A DNA stretch of 64,000 bases from Christiangramia sp. (GCF_029937855.1 NZ_JAPYPC010000009.1:1-64000), one strand, 5' to 3'; counted from the stretch's first letter, positions 1-9,428 are shown. Made by a program: numbers and translations. Notes: a model not told the origin generated them from the letters alone.

Positions 1-156
1 TAGAAAAATTAAAATCAACTTGGCCAGTTGCATTTATCACTTGAACATGGCAATTATTATATAGACTGAAAATCGATTTTCATTTTTTTTAAATTAGAAC
101 CACAATCTTGTTTAGCAATGAATGCCAACGTGTTATATCCCACCAAATATACAGTT

Positions 157-1314
157 TTATTCGAGTAAGTTCCGGGATAAACGTAGTTTTGAGTCGCCTT
201 TACTGCGCTCCATGATCTCCTTAATACTCTCATCTAGCGGACTGCGGATCTTTGAAAGATCTTTTTGAGTTACATGCGTGTAGATCATCGTAGTCTCTGG
301 CCTGGAGTGTCCTAACAATTCCTGAATATATCTTAAATCAATTCCATTCTCAAGCATATGAGTTGCGTAACTATGCCTTAAAGTATGCGGAGTCACCCGC
401 TTTCTAATCCTCGCTCTTCGGCAGGATTCCTTTAAAAAACTTCTAATAGCCGACGCAGTATACTGCCCCGCATTAAAGCCTTCAGCAAAATAAATTTGTG
501 GCTCATAAGTTTGGAGGTAATTATAAAATATAGGAAGAAAACTTTCGGCTAACATAACATACCTGTCTTTTCTGCCTTTCGCCTGTCTTATCAGGATCTG
601 CCTGCGATCTATATCAATATCGTTCAGTTTTAAATTTATTAATTCTCCAATTCGCAGTCCCGAAGCATATATTAATGCCAGAATGCACCGGTGTTTTAAA
701 TTTCGTGTAGCACGAAGTAGATCTATAACCTCTTCTTTGCTCAACACGCCTGGCAAAAATTTGCTTTTGTGTGGTCGTTGGAGTTTTGAAGGATCTATTT
801 CCTCCTGCTCAGTTAGTTCAAAATAATGCTTTAAAGCACTAATACACTGCCGGTGTGAACTGACGGAATAATTTTTCGCCGCAATCTCTTTTTCGACAAA
901 TCTATCTACGTCACTAAAATTAAAATATTCTTTAAACAGATGAAACTTAAGAAATTTTGTAACAAAGCTCGTATAAGAATCAATGGTGCTTACGCTGTAG
1001 CGGCGGCCTTCCAAATAGTTTTTGAATCTTATTATTTCAATCCTTTCGGTTTCAATTGCAATATTTTTTATATAAGGAATTTCAGAAATATTTAATGCCG
1101 AATAATCAACATAGTAATTTGAATCATTTAAATACTTAACCACGCGATTTAAATTTTCCTTGGTGGCTTTTAAATAAAAACATCTGAAGGTGTTGGTCCA
1201 TTGTACACCGTCCAGATTTTTCAAAGCTTCAATCAGTTTACGATCATACCGAAAATTTATTCCAATTTGAACTACATTATGATGATGGAATTCATATAAT
1301 TTTATCTGTTTCAT
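157..1314 (-). CDS. Tyrosine recombinase / integrase (XerC/D-like)
   Basis: A 385-residue site-specific recombinase. Residues about 90-175 form the SAM-like core-binding domain and 190-360 the catalytic domain. The catalytic set is visible: Arg221 (ASGLRIGEL), a Lys near 246 (AKGRKD), His310 and Arg313 (HTLRHS), His336 (LGHS) and nucleophile Tyr345 (IYTHV). The first 80 residues are an extra N-terminal part often seen in Bacteroidota integrases. Such enzymes do element integration, DNA inversion or dimer resolution; which one applies here cannot be seen, because no attachment site or invertible segment was recognised next to it. It lies beside a 225-bp mobile repeat (1429-1653), so this edge may be accessory DNA. 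The catalytic residues are complete, so it is probably active. Confidence 0.9.
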   Translation of the reverse strand: MKQIKLYEFHHHNVVQIGINFRYDRKLIEALKNLDGVQWTNTFRCFYLKATKENLNRVVKYLNDSNYYVDYSALNISEIPYIKNIAIETERIEIIRFKNYLEGRRYSVSTIDSYTSFVTKFLKFHLFKEYFNFSDVDRFVEKEIAAKNYSVSSHRQCISALKHYFELTEQEEIDPSKLQRPHKSKFLPGVLSKEEVIDLLRATRNLKHRCILALIYASGLRIGELINLKLNDIDIDRRQILIRQAKGRKDRYVMLAESFLPIFYNYLQTYEPQIYFAEGFNAGQYTASAIRSFLKESCRRARIRKRVTPHTLRHSYATHMLENGIDLRYIQELLGHSRPETTMIYTHVTQKDLSKIRSPLDESIKEIMERSKGDSKLRLSRNLLE

Positions 1315-1428
1315 TTTCAGAAAATAAGGATTAAATATAGCTCAAAATTCAATAGGTAATGTGCAGCTAAGAAATAAATTCAGGTTATTATTAATTTCAT
1401 AAGACTTTGAAAATCAATGTTTAAATAT

Positions 1429-1653
1429 CAGTGGTGTCCGATTAAAACTTTAAAGAATAGACCTGAACCCAATATTTACAACAGTACAAAGCTTTTTCCT
1501 ATTATCCATACCCTGCTTTTGCAAATTTTCGAATGGGGGAATCCTTTAAAAAAATAATTTCAAAAGTACCTTGTCTATCAATTAGGTAAGCTCAAGTCTA
1601 ATTTCTTATATCTAAAATCGAAGCGGTCTAGTTTCTTTGCCCGGACATGAGTG
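1429..1653. mobile_element. MITE-like element, copy A (about 225 bp)
   Basis: First of three copies of a non-coding element (others at 5882-6103 and 45676-45902). It begins CAGTGGTGTCCG and ends CCGGACATGAGTG, which are imperfect terminal inverted repeats. It carries no transposase. The left flank GTTTAAATAT (1419-1428) recurs as GTTTAAAATAT (1654-1664), an apparent target-site duplication with one base of slippage. Copies A and C are nearly identical along their length, while B is more diverged. It fills most of the gap between the integrase and the TerB-like gene. Confidence 0.75.
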
Positions 1654-1701
1654 GTTTAAAATATTTAAAAGAAAGAATGGTGATAGATTAGATGAAGGCA
1701 A

Positions 1702-2439
1702 TTAGCTAACGAATTCTAACTCTTTATTTTTGTGATATTTGTGTAGAATAATCCTTTCAATTTGGTTGTTTGGATGATAAATGCTCAGGCCGTAATCAGA
1801 TTTTTTTGAGGGTCTGGAATCTTTTCCTAAGCTATGATTGCAAGCTCTCAGAAAACTTTTCTCTAAGCTTAACTCTACTATATCCATATGTCTTAGAGCT
1901 AATTCAACTTTATTTCCCCAGAAAGGAGTAAACCCAGTAACCTTAAAAATAGTCACAGTAAAACCATTTTTACCGTCAATCTGTGGTTCTATCTTGATAG
2001 CTTTTGGTTCACCGAGTTTGCACATTGAAGTGTCCAGCTCTTTATCATGGATAATATACTTTTTTGATTTAAAGTAAATATCTGAAATATCAAAAACAAC
2101 TGGTGGTTTGCCTGAATCTTCAATCTTAATACCTACATTTTTAAAGACACTAAATAAGATTTTAATTTCTTCTCGGCTCATGTCTCCATCAGCATACGCC
2201 ATTTCATGCAGCATTATGGCGAGTGAATGTTTTTTGGCCTCACTCATGTTCTCTAAAATTCCATTTGCCTGCTGAATATTAAATTTACGCGCTTCCTCAA
2301 CAAAATCAGAATTAAACTTTAACAGTTTCATCAATTGGCCTAAATAGATCAGTTCTCCCTTGGCAACCTTATGATCGGCCAGTATGAGCCTATCAATATC
2401 TTTTACGATGGCAAGTTTTTCAGCAAGATTAAATTCCAT
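1702..2439 (-). CDS. TerB-like domain protein of unknown function
   Basis: A 245-residue protein without signal peptide or membrane segment, so probably cytoplasmic. Residues about 5-105 are helical and resemble the TerB (tellurite-resistance) fold, including an acidic MAYADGDMSREE segment typical of TerB helices that bind metal. The C-terminal 140 residues (about 106-245) are a beta-rich region I do not recognise. It stands alone between two repeat elements, with no other ter genes nearby, so a tellurite role should not be assumed. The start is the ATG at 2439. Confidence 0.6.
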   Translation of the reverse strand: MEFNLAEKLAIVKDIDRLILADHKVAKGELIYLGQLMKLLKFNSDFVEEARKFNIQQANGILENMSEAKKHSLAIMLHEMAYADGDMSREEIKILFSVFKNVGIKIEDSGKPPVVFDISDIYFKSKKYIIHDKELDTSMCKLGEPKAIKIEPQIDGKNGFTVTIFKVTGFTPFWGNKVELALRHMDIVELSLEKSFLRACNHSLGKDSRPSKKSDYGLSIYHPNNQIERIILHKYHKNKELEFVS

Positions 2440-2621
2440 TGATACTGCTATTATTAATTAAAAAATCAATCCGTTAGCGAGTAGGGAACCTAAAGTTACT
2501 GAAAATCAACAAAATAAAAACCTGGTATTTGTTTTTAGTTATTAAAAGAATGAATAAAATCTTATAAATAATTACTGCGGTTTATCTCGGGGATAGTCGG
2601 TTTTAGAAAATTTTTAATCAA

Positions 2622-2744
2622 TAAAAAGAGACTGTCTAGAAAGTTCTTATTTCGTGAAGCTGTCCCGAAAGCTTTCAGTATTGATTCAGCTTCTAATTAT
2701 AAATTCAGGATGACGTTTTTCACAACTTTCTAGACAGCCTCTTA
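2622..2744. repeat. Palindrome-ended intergenic repeat (AGAGGCTGTCT family)
   Basis: About 120 bp flanked by inverted arms: AGAGACTGTCTAGAAAGTT at the left and AACTTTCTAGACAGCCTCTT at the right. The inside holds the short motif TTCAGGATGACG. The same family occurs at 21763-21904 and 52572-52692, with a solo hairpin at 33185-33202. It lies downstream of the aldehyde dehydrogenase gene, where the long stem could act as a terminator. Confidence 0.7.
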
Positions 2745-2764
2745 GGCACATTTTTTATTTCAAA

Positions 2765-4147
2765 TTAAGCTAACATAACCGCTTTGACGTTTACAAATTC
2801 ATGCAGACCAAAAGTGCCATGCTCTCTACCATAGCCAGAATCTTTTACTCCTCCAAAAGGCATATTTGGTTTTGCCAATCCAAAGGAATTAATAAAAACC
2901 ATACCCGTATCAAAATGATTTTGTGCTAGTTCACGTGCTTTTTCTTCATCTTTAGAAAAAATACCGCCACCAAGTCCAAATCTACTGCTGTTGGCAATTT
3001 TCATAGCATCATCTGCGTCTTTAGCTTTAATTAAAGAAGCCACGGGGCCAAAAAGCTCGTCATCATAAGCGGGCATACCGGGTTTTAGATTATCCAAAAC
3101 GGTCGCGGGATAAAAGTATCCGTCTCCCTCCGGTAATTTTCCTCCACAAAGAATTTCAGCTCCTTTCTCTACACTCTTTTCTACCTGTTCGTGTAATTGC
3201 TCTCTTAAATCTTTGCGGGCCATAGGGCCCATATCGCTTTCTTCACTCGTTGGATCTCCAGCTTTTATATTAGACATCTGTTCCACAAAGGCATCCTTGA
3301 ATTGATCATAAACTTTATCTACTACGATAAATCTTTTTGCGGCTACACAGGTTTCCCCATTATTATAAATTCTTCCCTGCACACAGGTTTTTACAGCCAG
3401 ATCTATATCAGCATCTTCCAAAACGATATAAGCATCATTACTTCCAAGTTCCAGAACAGACTTTTTAAGATTTTCACCTGCTTTTTTTCCAATTATTTTT
3501 CCAGCGTCAGGACTGCCGGTAAGAGTAACTCCCCGCACCAATTCATGCTCTATCACCTTATCACTCTGATCATGGGAGATGAGTAATACCTTAAATAAAT
3601 TTTCGGGCAATCCAGCTTCCTGATAGATTTTTTCAAGTAAAAGGGCACTTCCCGTAACACTTTCAGCATGTTTCAGTAAAACTCCGTTTCCAGCCATAAG
3701 GTTGGCAATAGAATAACGAACAACTTGATATGTTGGGAAATTCCATGGCTGAATTCCGTAGATAACTCCAATAGGGGAGTAGGTTATATAACCTTTCCCG
3801 CCTTCAGGCAGATCACGCTCTTCATCTTTAAGGCTATCTGGCCCATTCTTAGCGGTATAATCGCATATTGCTGAACATAGTTCCACTTCCTGCTCACCCT
3901 GCTTTAGCAGTTTTCCCATTTCTTCGGTCATCAATTTTACAAGTTCATCTTTATGCTCGTCCAGCTTTTTACCAATATTGGCAATTATCTGGGCGCGTTT
4001 TTCAGCAGATTTTGATTTCCATTTTAAAAAAGCTTCATGACATGATTTTACAGCATCATTCATTTCTTGCGCTGTCATCATTTTATATTCCTTGAGGTTT
4101 TTGCCGTTTGTAGGGTTAATGGTTTTCAATAATTTTTCTTCAGACAT
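2765..4147 (-). CDS. NAD(P)-dependent aldehyde dehydrogenase, succinate-semialdehyde type
   Basis: A 460-residue soluble enzyme of the aldehyde dehydrogenase superfamily, most like the short succinate-semialdehyde dehydrogenases that oxidise an aldehyde to its acid with NAD(P). Visible are the cofactor segment GIQPWNFP, the general-base Glu in LELGSNDA and the catalytic Cys in NGETCVAAKRF. The C-terminal NMPFGGVKDSGYGREHG segment is typical of the family. Length is normal (about 455-480). It is transcribed divergently from the Crp/Fnr gene across a 220-bp gap and has no GABA genes nearby, so the true substrate is uncertain. A palindromic repeat follows its stop. Confidence 0.85.
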   Translation of the reverse strand: MSEEKLLKTINPTNGKNLKEYKMMTAQEMNDAVKSCHEAFLKWKSKSAEKRAQIIANIGKKLDEHKDELVKLMTEEMGKLLKQGEQEVELCSAICDYTAKNGPDSLKDEERDLPEGGKGYITYSPIGVIYGIQPWNFPTYQVVRYSIANLMAGNGVLLKHAESVTGSALLLEKIYQEAGLPENLFKVLLISHDQSDKVIEHELVRGVTLTGSPDAGKIIGKKAGENLKKSVLELGSNDAYIVLEDADIDLAVKTCVQGRIYNNGETCVAAKRFIVVDKVYDQFKDAFVEQMSNIKAGDPTSEESDMGPMARKDLREQLHEQVEKSVEKGAEILCGGKLPEGDGYFYPATVLDNLKPGMPAYDDELFGPVASLIKAKDADDAMKIANSSRFGLGGGIFSKDEEKARELAQNHFDTGMVFINSFGLAKPNMPFGGVKDSGYGREHGTFGLHEFVNVKAVMLA

Positions 4148-4367
4148 AATTTTTTTTTTGTAATTTTTAATCCATTAAAGATAATTAGAATAGACGCTTC
4201 CTATTGATAATGGCATGTTAAACAAAGTTTGAAAACAGGTGATTACGATTAAAGTTTTAATAAAATCTGATCTGAAACTTTAAAAGAATATTTCCGATAA
4301 ACCTATAATTCCGCTAGGTTTTATTCTGAATAATTCTTCCTAATTTTAATTTATCTAAAAATAAATT

Positions 4368-5000
4368 ATGTGGAAGGAACTTGAAGAGGCCTACGGATTT
4401 CAATTTGAAAAAGAACTCTTAGCTGAAATATTAGAAACCGGAAGCATTAAAAAAGTTTCAGCCGGAAACAGAATTATTGAAATTGGTGAATACGTGACCG
4501 GAATGCCTTTACTGCTAGAGGGTGCCATTAAAATTTTACGAGAAGATAATGATGGTGATGAACTTCTTCTTTATTTTTTAGAACGTGGTGATACCTGTGC
4601 CATGACACTTAATTGCTGTTTAGGGCAAACCAAAAGCGAAATTCGCGCAGTAGCAGAGAACGATACTACCTTTATCATGATTCCCATTGCTAAAATGGAA
4701 GAGTGGACAGGAAAGTATAAGTCCTGGCGAAATTTCGTTTTTGAATCTTACCACAATCGGCTCTCTGAAATGTTAGATACTATAGATACTATTGCATTTT
4801 TAAAAATGGATGAGAGGTTGATGAGATATTTACAGGAAAAGGCTATGGTTAATGCTAACGATTTTATTCAGAGCACCCATCAGCAAATTGCGTACGATCT
4901 TCATACTTCCCGGGTGGTAATATCACGATTGCTGAAAAAGCTTGAAAATGAAGGTAAGATCTCCCTTCAGCGAAATCAAATAAAACTTAAGAACCTTTAA
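4368..5000 (+). CDS. Crp/Fnr-family transcription regulator with Cys cluster
   Basis: A 210-residue regulator: cyclic-nucleotide-binding-like sensor barrel (about 25-120), dimer helix (about 125-150) and a Crp-type winged helix (about 150-205) with recognition helix SRVVISRLLKKLE. The sensor domain holds Cys77, Cys83 and Cys84 (DTCAMTLNCC), positions that could sense oxidants or reactive sulfur; that is inference. It lacks the N-terminal Fe-S cysteines of classical FNR. It sits 69 bp upstream of the TauE/SafE exporter with a GTAAC-N4-GTAAC site between them. The same palindrome class recurs before other sulfur genes in the window, so it is the likely regulator of that set. Confidence 0.85.
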   Translation: MWKELEEAYGFQFEKELLAEILETGSIKKVSAGNRIIEIGEYVTGMPLLLEGAIKILREDNDGDELLLYFLERGDTCAMTLNCCLGQTKSEIRAVAENDTTFIMIPIAKMEEWTGKYKSWRNFVFESYHNRLSEMLDTIDTIAFLKMDERLMRYLQEKAMVNANDFIQSTHQQIAYDLHTSRVVISRLLKKLENEGKISLQRNQIKLKNL

Positions 5001-5007
5001 AATCTTT

Positions 5008-5051
5008 GTAACACTTGTAACTGCGGACATTGTAGCAACTCGATACTTTTG
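5008..5051 (+). promoter_or_regulatory. Predicted Crp/Fnr operator plus -7 element before tauE
   Basis: GTAACACTTGTAAC at 5008-5021 matches the palindrome GTAAC-N4-GTTAC with one mismatch. TACTTTTG at 5044-5051 fits the Bacteroidota -7 consensus TAnnTTTG. Its last base lies 43 bases after the operator start, exactly as at 13279-13322 and 20720-20763. With transcription starting about 5 bases after the -7 element, the operator centre falls near -41.5, the class II activator position. Confidence 0.6.
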
Positions 5052-5069
5052 TCCCAGGAAAATTTAGAT

Positions 5070-5870
5070 ATGGATATATTAGAAGTTCTCGGGTATTTAG
5101 GAGCATTATTAATAGGAGTTGTTTTAGGGTTAATAGGAGGTGGCGGTTCTATATTAACTGTTCCGGTCTTAGTATATCTAATGGCAATCAATCCCGTTAC
5201 AGCCACAGCCTATTCTTTATTTGTGGTGGGGGCTTCTTCGTTGGTGGGAGCTGTTAGAAATATTCCCAAAAATCTAATAGATTTTAGAACTGCTTTCGTA
5301 TTTGCTGTTCCGGCGTTTATCGCTGTTTATCTTACAAGAAAGTTTTTGGTTCCGGCAATTCCAGAAGAGATATTCACCGTTTTTGATTTCACGATCACCA
5401 GGAATATCGGGATTATGCTCTTTTTTGCAATTATTATGATAATTGCTTCGATCTCTATGATTAAGGAGAAAAATAATGGAAGGAATACTAATGAAGAAAA
5501 AGTACAATATAATTATATATTAATTATTGTCGAAGGTCTGGTAGTAGGTCTTCTTACAGGTATTGTGGGTGCAGGAGGGGGCTTTCTTATTATCCCCGCT
5601 TTGGTAATCTTTGCAAAACTGCCTATGAAAAAAGCAGTAGCGACCTCTCTTCTTATTATTGCGGTGAAATCCCTGATTGGTTTTATTGGAGATGTGGAGA
5701 ATATGAATATTGACTGGACTTTTCTTTTAATCTTCACCGGTATATCTATAGGTGGGATCTGGCTCGGAGTATATCTGAATAATTTTATAAATGGAAAGAA
5801 ACTAAAGAAAGGATTTGGCTGGTTTGTGCTGCTAATGGGAATTTATATTATTTGGAATGAGCTATTTTAA
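5070..5870 (+). CDS. TauE/SafE-family sulfite/organosulfonate exporter
   Basis: A 266-residue inner-membrane protein with about eight hydrophobic segments in two similar halves. The family signatures LIGGGGSILTVP (N half) and GIVGAGGGFLIIPAL (C half) are clear. TauE/SafE proteins are thought to export sulfite, sulfonates or related small anions. I start it at the ATG at 5070 rather than a TTG at 5049, because the predicted promoter element covers 5044-5051 and would otherwise be inside the gene. It is next to a Crp/Fnr regulator and probably under its control. A mobile repeat was inserted just after its stop. Confidence 0.85.
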   Translation: MDILEVLGYLGALLIGVVLGLIGGGGSILTVPVLVYLMAINPVTATAYSLFVVGASSLVGAVRNIPKNLIDFRTAFVFAVPAFIAVYLTRKFLVPAIPEEIFTVFDFTITRNIGIMLFFAIIMIIASISMIKEKNNGRNTNEEKVQYNYILIIVEGLVVGLLTGIVGAGGGFLIIPALVIFAKLPMKKAVATSLLIIAVKSLIGFIGDVENMNIDWTFLLIFTGISIGGIWLGVYLNNFINGKKLKKGFGWFVLLMGIYIIWNELF

Positions 5871-5881
5871 TCTAAAAAAAT

Positions 5882-6103
5882 CAGCGGTGTGCGATAAAAA
5901 TTTTTAAAGAGCGAACCTGAAATCAGTATTTTCATTAGATCAAAGCTTTTACTACGATCTCTATCCTGTTTTTACAAATAATGAATTTTGACATTCTTTG
6001 AAAACACATTTTAAACTTACTTTCTTTATCGTTAATTAAGTCCAGGTTTAACTTCTTATATCTAAAAGCGAAGCGGTCTAGTTTCTTTAACCGGACATGA
6101 GTC
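5882..6103. mobile_element. MITE-like element, copy B (diverged)
   Basis: Second copy of the element at 1429-1653. It starts CAGCGGTGTGCG and ends CCGGACATGAGTC. The right-hand 45 bp, including AAGCGGTCTAGTTTCTTT, are almost unchanged, whereas the middle has drifted and is AT-richer. It is flanked by a perfect 9-bp direct repeat, TAAAAAAAT at 5873-5881 and 6105-6113. The left copy begins three bases after the tauE stop codon. Confidence 0.7.
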
Positions 6104-6113
6104 ATAAAAAAAT

Positions 6114-6633
6114 ATAAATCCTTAATCCAAGATATTTTATCTTTATTGATTGTATTTCAGGTTTTTATGCTATTTTAGTGGTTGCCGAAAATTTTATTTC
6201 AATACTCCCCCCTGAAGATTTATGAAACTGCATTTTCTGATCCTAATTTCAGAAAGTTTCTTAAGTCGTGTTTTTAATTGAAATTTTTTATTAAAATTTA
6301 TCCGGATTTCTGAGCAATTTTTTTCAGGAGTTATGGTTTGGGAGAACAAAAACATGCAAACCCCATTTTGCATCCAAATTATAAACTTTGTCTTCAACTT
6401 AGAGCTGAGAATAGTTTTAGGTTACAGCTCTGTTTAGAATGGTTATACTGCTTAGATATCCGGATATTTTTACTTTACTTAATAATCAAACTTTCTCTTC
6501 CGGATTATTCAAAAAAGTTGAAATTAGCCTTTTTACTATGAGGTCATACTCCTATTTTTCTGTAAATTTATGAGCCAGAAAATATGGTGGTTTTAGGCTT
6601 ATATATTCTGAAAATCACTTAAAAATTCCCTTG
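6114..6633. other. Gene-free region upstream of cydA
   Basis: About 520 bp with no convincing coding sequence on either strand. The short open frames here have no recognisable domains and atypical composition. It presumably holds the cydAB promoter, but I could not identify a clear TAnnTTTG element or an FNR-like palindrome. Confidence 0.5.
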
Positions 6634-7935
6634 ATGGAGAACCTTGACTACGCCAGACTTCAGATGGCTTTTACCCTCGGCTTTCATATTATTTTTGCTT
6701 GTATTGGTATGGTAATGCCTTTTTTTATGGTGGTGGCTCATAAAAAATGGTTGAATACCAGAAATCTTGTTTATCTGGATCTCACTAAAGCATGGCTCAA
6801 GGGAGTAGCCATCTTTTTTGTGACTGGAGCGGTTTCGGGTACTGCGCTTTCTTTTGAACTTGGAATGCTTTGGCCCGAATTTATGAAACACGCCGGCCCC
6901 GTGATTGGAATGCCCTTTTCCCTGGAAGGAGCTGCCTTTTTTGTTGAAGCTATTGCATTAGGTTTTTATTTATATGGTTGGAAGAAACTTCCCGAAACTT
7001 TTCACTGGATCACCGGTATTATAATTGGTGTGTCAGGAGTTCTTTCGGGAATTTTAGTCGTATCGGCAAATGCCTGGATGAACGCTCCTACAGGTTTTGA
7101 TGTGATTAATGGGGAATTTGTAAATATAGATCCTGTAAAAGCATTCTTAAATGAGGCCTGGTTTACACAAGCCCTGCACATGACCCTCGCTGCTTTTGCT
7201 GCAACCGGCTTTGCCGTGGCAGGGATTCATGCCTTTCAAATATTAAGAAATAAAAGACCAGAACTACATAAAGCGGCATTTAAAATTGCTATTCTTTTTG
7301 GCGGAATAGCGGCTTTATTGCAACCTATTAGCGGAGATATTTCAGCAAAAGATGTGGCAGAACGTCAACCCATAAAACTAGCCGCAATGGAAGCTCATTA
7401 TGAAACAGAACGCGGAGCGCCCCTATTTATTGGGGGTATCGTAGACGAGGAAAATAAAGAAGTGACCAATAGAATTGAAATTCCAAAAGCGCTTTCCTTT
7501 CTGGCCTTTGGAGATTTTGATGCTGAAGTAAAAGGCCTGAATGATTTTCCTGAAGAAAACCTTCCGCCGGTTTCGATTGTACATTATGCTTTCCAAACCA
7601 TGGTGGGAATAGGTTCATTAATGATGCTTGCCGCAGTTGTTTATTTTATTAGCCTGAAGAAAAAGAGCTGGATGGAAAAACGAAAATATTGGTGGCTTTT
7701 TGCGCTGTTAAGTCCGTTAGGCTTTATAGCTGTTGAAGCCGGGTGGGTGGTAACCGAAGTTGGCCGACAACCCTGGATAGTGTATAATATTATGAGAACT
7801 TCTGAAGCCGTTACGCCAATGCCTGGATTAAAATATAGTTTTTTCCTTTATCTCGGGGTATATATTAGTCTCGCAATTACGGTTACCTGGCTTATGAGAA
7901 GACAAATTAAGGTGCTTAATAATCCAAATGATTGA
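6634..7935 (+). CDS. cydA: Cytochrome bd oxidase subunit I
   Basis: A 433-residue integral membrane subunit that carries hemes b558, b595 and d and oxidises quinol while reducing O2 to water. Seen: His18 in GFHIIF, the b558 His near residue 183 (TQALHMTL), the acidic pair in LEGAAFFVEAIALGFYLYGW and the GRQPW motif. At 433 residues it is shorter than E. coli CydA (522), so it has the short Q-loop form common outside Proteobacteria. I choose the ATG at 6634 over an in-frame TTG three bases earlier. It is two bases upstream of cydB, forming the high-affinity, stress-tolerant terminal oxidase. Confidence 0.95.
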   Translation: MENLDYARLQMAFTLGFHIIFACIGMVMPFFMVVAHKKWLNTRNLVYLDLTKAWLKGVAIFFVTGAVSGTALSFELGMLWPEFMKHAGPVIGMPFSLEGAAFFVEAIALGFYLYGWKKLPETFHWITGIIIGVSGVLSGILVVSANAWMNAPTGFDVINGEFVNIDPVKAFLNEAWFTQALHMTLAAFAATGFAVAGIHAFQILRNKRPELHKAAFKIAILFGGIAALLQPISGDISAKDVAERQPIKLAAMEAHYETERGAPLFIGGIVDEENKEVTNRIEIPKALSFLAFGDFDAEVKGLNDFPEENLPPVSIVHYAFQTMVGIGSLMMLAAVVYFISLKKKSWMEKRKYWWLFALLSPLGFIAVEAGWVVTEVGRQPWIVYNIMRTSEAVTPMPGLKYSFFLYLGVYISLAITVTWLMRRQIKVLNNPND

Positions 7936-7937
7936 GT

Positions 7938-8969
7938 ATGTTATATGTAGTTTTATTTTTTACTTTCTTCTCCCTGTTTTTATATGTGCTGCTTGGCGGT
8001 GCCGATTTTGGAGCCGGTATTGTGGAATTGTTTTCTTCCAGGGAAAATAAAAAACTGAATAGGGATACCATTTATAAAGTGATGGGGCCGGTATGGGAAG
8101 CAAATCATATCTGGTTGATCATTCTTATCGTGATTCTTTGGATAGCTTTTCCTGAATATTTCAACATCATTATAATTTACCTGCATATTCCCTTAACGCT
8201 CGTGCTCCTGGGAATTACCATGCGTGGCGTGGCTTTTATTTTCAGGCATTATGATGCGATTGTAGATAAATCACAGGACTGGTATAACAGGATGTTCAGA
8301 ATTTCAAGTTTAATAACGCCTGTATTTCTGGGAATGTCATTTGGAGCATTAATAAGCGGAGAGATTATGATCACTGATGATTTTTCTGAAACTACTTTTT
8401 CAGAGATTTTCATGCATCCATGGTTGAATGTTTTCACCTTTTTAACCGGTTTATTTTATGCGTCTCTATGTGCCTTTCTGGCTTCCACCTTATTAATAGG
8501 GGAGACCACCGGCGATGTTAGAAGAATGTATAGTAGAAAATCGGCGGTATTTACCGTTGTTTTGGTGATTATTGGCGCACTGGTACTTCTATATGGATAT
8601 CTTACAGATATGGTTTTTGTAAAAGATTTTCTTCGGAATAGTTTATCTCTCATCGCCATTGCCTTATCGGGAATATTACTTATTCCACTTTGGCGAGCGA
8701 TTAGAAAACAACATAGCATCTTTACCAGGATCTTTGCCGGAATACAAATTTTACTGGTAATATTTGCCGCTGTGAATACTCATTTCCCAAATATTATCAT
8801 TACTCAAACTTCTGAAGTGAATATGCTGGAAGGTGTAGCACCCGATGAAGTTATAAAGGTTTTGGCAATTTCGCTGATCATAGGAGGAGGATTTATTCTA
8901 CCTGGCTTATTCCACTTAATGAAATCTTTTAATATGATTAATCCGTCTAATTCTACTGAAAAACAATAA
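7938..8969 (+). CDS. cydB: Cytochrome bd oxidase subunit II
   Basis: A 343-residue subunit with about nine transmembrane segments that pairs with CydA. The N-terminal GGADFGAGIVELF and the MGPVWEANHIWLI segment are family signatures. It starts at the ATG at 7938, two bases after the cydA stop, so translation is probably coupled. No cydX-like peptide or cydCD transporter follows. Length is slightly below E. coli CydB (379), as usual for this phylum. Confidence 0.95.
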   Translation: MLYVVLFFTFFSLFLYVLLGGADFGAGIVELFSSRENKKLNRDTIYKVMGPVWEANHIWLIILIVILWIAFPEYFNIIIIYLHIPLTLVLLGITMRGVAFIFRHYDAIVDKSQDWYNRMFRISSLITPVFLGMSFGALISGEIMITDDFSETTFSEIFMHPWLNVFTFLTGLFYASLCAFLASTLLIGETTGDVRRMYSRKSAVFTVVLVIIGALVLLYGYLTDMVFVKDFLRNSLSLIAIALSGILLIPLWRAIRKQHSIFTRIFAGIQILLVIFAAVNTHFPNIIITQTSEVNMLEGVAPDEVIKVLAISLIIGGGFILPGLFHLMKSFNMINPSNSTEKQ

Positions 8970-9111
8970 TGTTTAAGAATTCTCAGAAGATTTAATAAGA
9001 GGAAAATCAATTATCTTTAATAAAAAATACATAAAAACCGGTCTTAAACTTTGGTATACCTGTATTTTTGGGTAATTTCAAAATTCAAAACTAACTTAAA
9101 TTTAGAAAATC

Positions 9112-9426
9112 ATGAGATCATTTATTAAAAAAGGATTTTTTCTTAGTGCTATACTTCTTTTTATTGCCTGTGGAGAAAGCACCGATGTGGTAGAATCTGG
9201 AACCTATCAGGGAACCATCAAAGAAGTAGAAGCTGATAAAACTGAAATCTATGTTTCTACCGACGATAATAAAACCCTGGAACTTTATTTTACTGAAAAT
9301 ACCAGCCTTACCAGAAATGGTTCTGAAGTAGAATTTTCAGAACTGAAAGAAGGCCAGAAAGTAGAAGTGGAAGTTGAGAAAAAAGGGAAAAGACTGGATC
9401 CACTTTCGGTTAAAATAATGGAATAA
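9112..9426 (+). CDS. Small lipoprotein with beta-rich domain
   Basis: A 104-residue lipoprotein. The signal peptide ends in the lipobox FIAC with Cys20, so it is probably anchored on the periplasmic side of a membrane. The rest (about 30-104) looks like a small beta-barrel (TYQGTIKEVEADKTEIYV, then KEGQKVEVEVE), similar in layout to the OB-like DUF3221/DUF5666-type folds. I do not recognise a specific family. It ends two bases before the start of the DUF2231 gene, so the two are likely cotranscribed. Confidence 0.65.
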   Translation: MRSFIKKGFFLSAILLFIACGESTDVVESGTYQGTIKEVEADKTEIYVSTDDNKTLELYFTENTSLTRNGSEVEFSELKEGQKVEVEVEKKGKRLDPLSVKIME

Positions 9427-9428
9427 AT

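Noticed and set aside
1702-2439. Tellurite resistance function for the TerB-like protein
   Set aside because: No other ter gene is nearby and only the fold is similar.
6194-6541. Two overlapping short open frames in the gap before cydA
   Set aside because: No recognisable domain, Phe/Lys/Leu-biased composition expected of AT-rich non-coding DNA, and the frames oppose each other.
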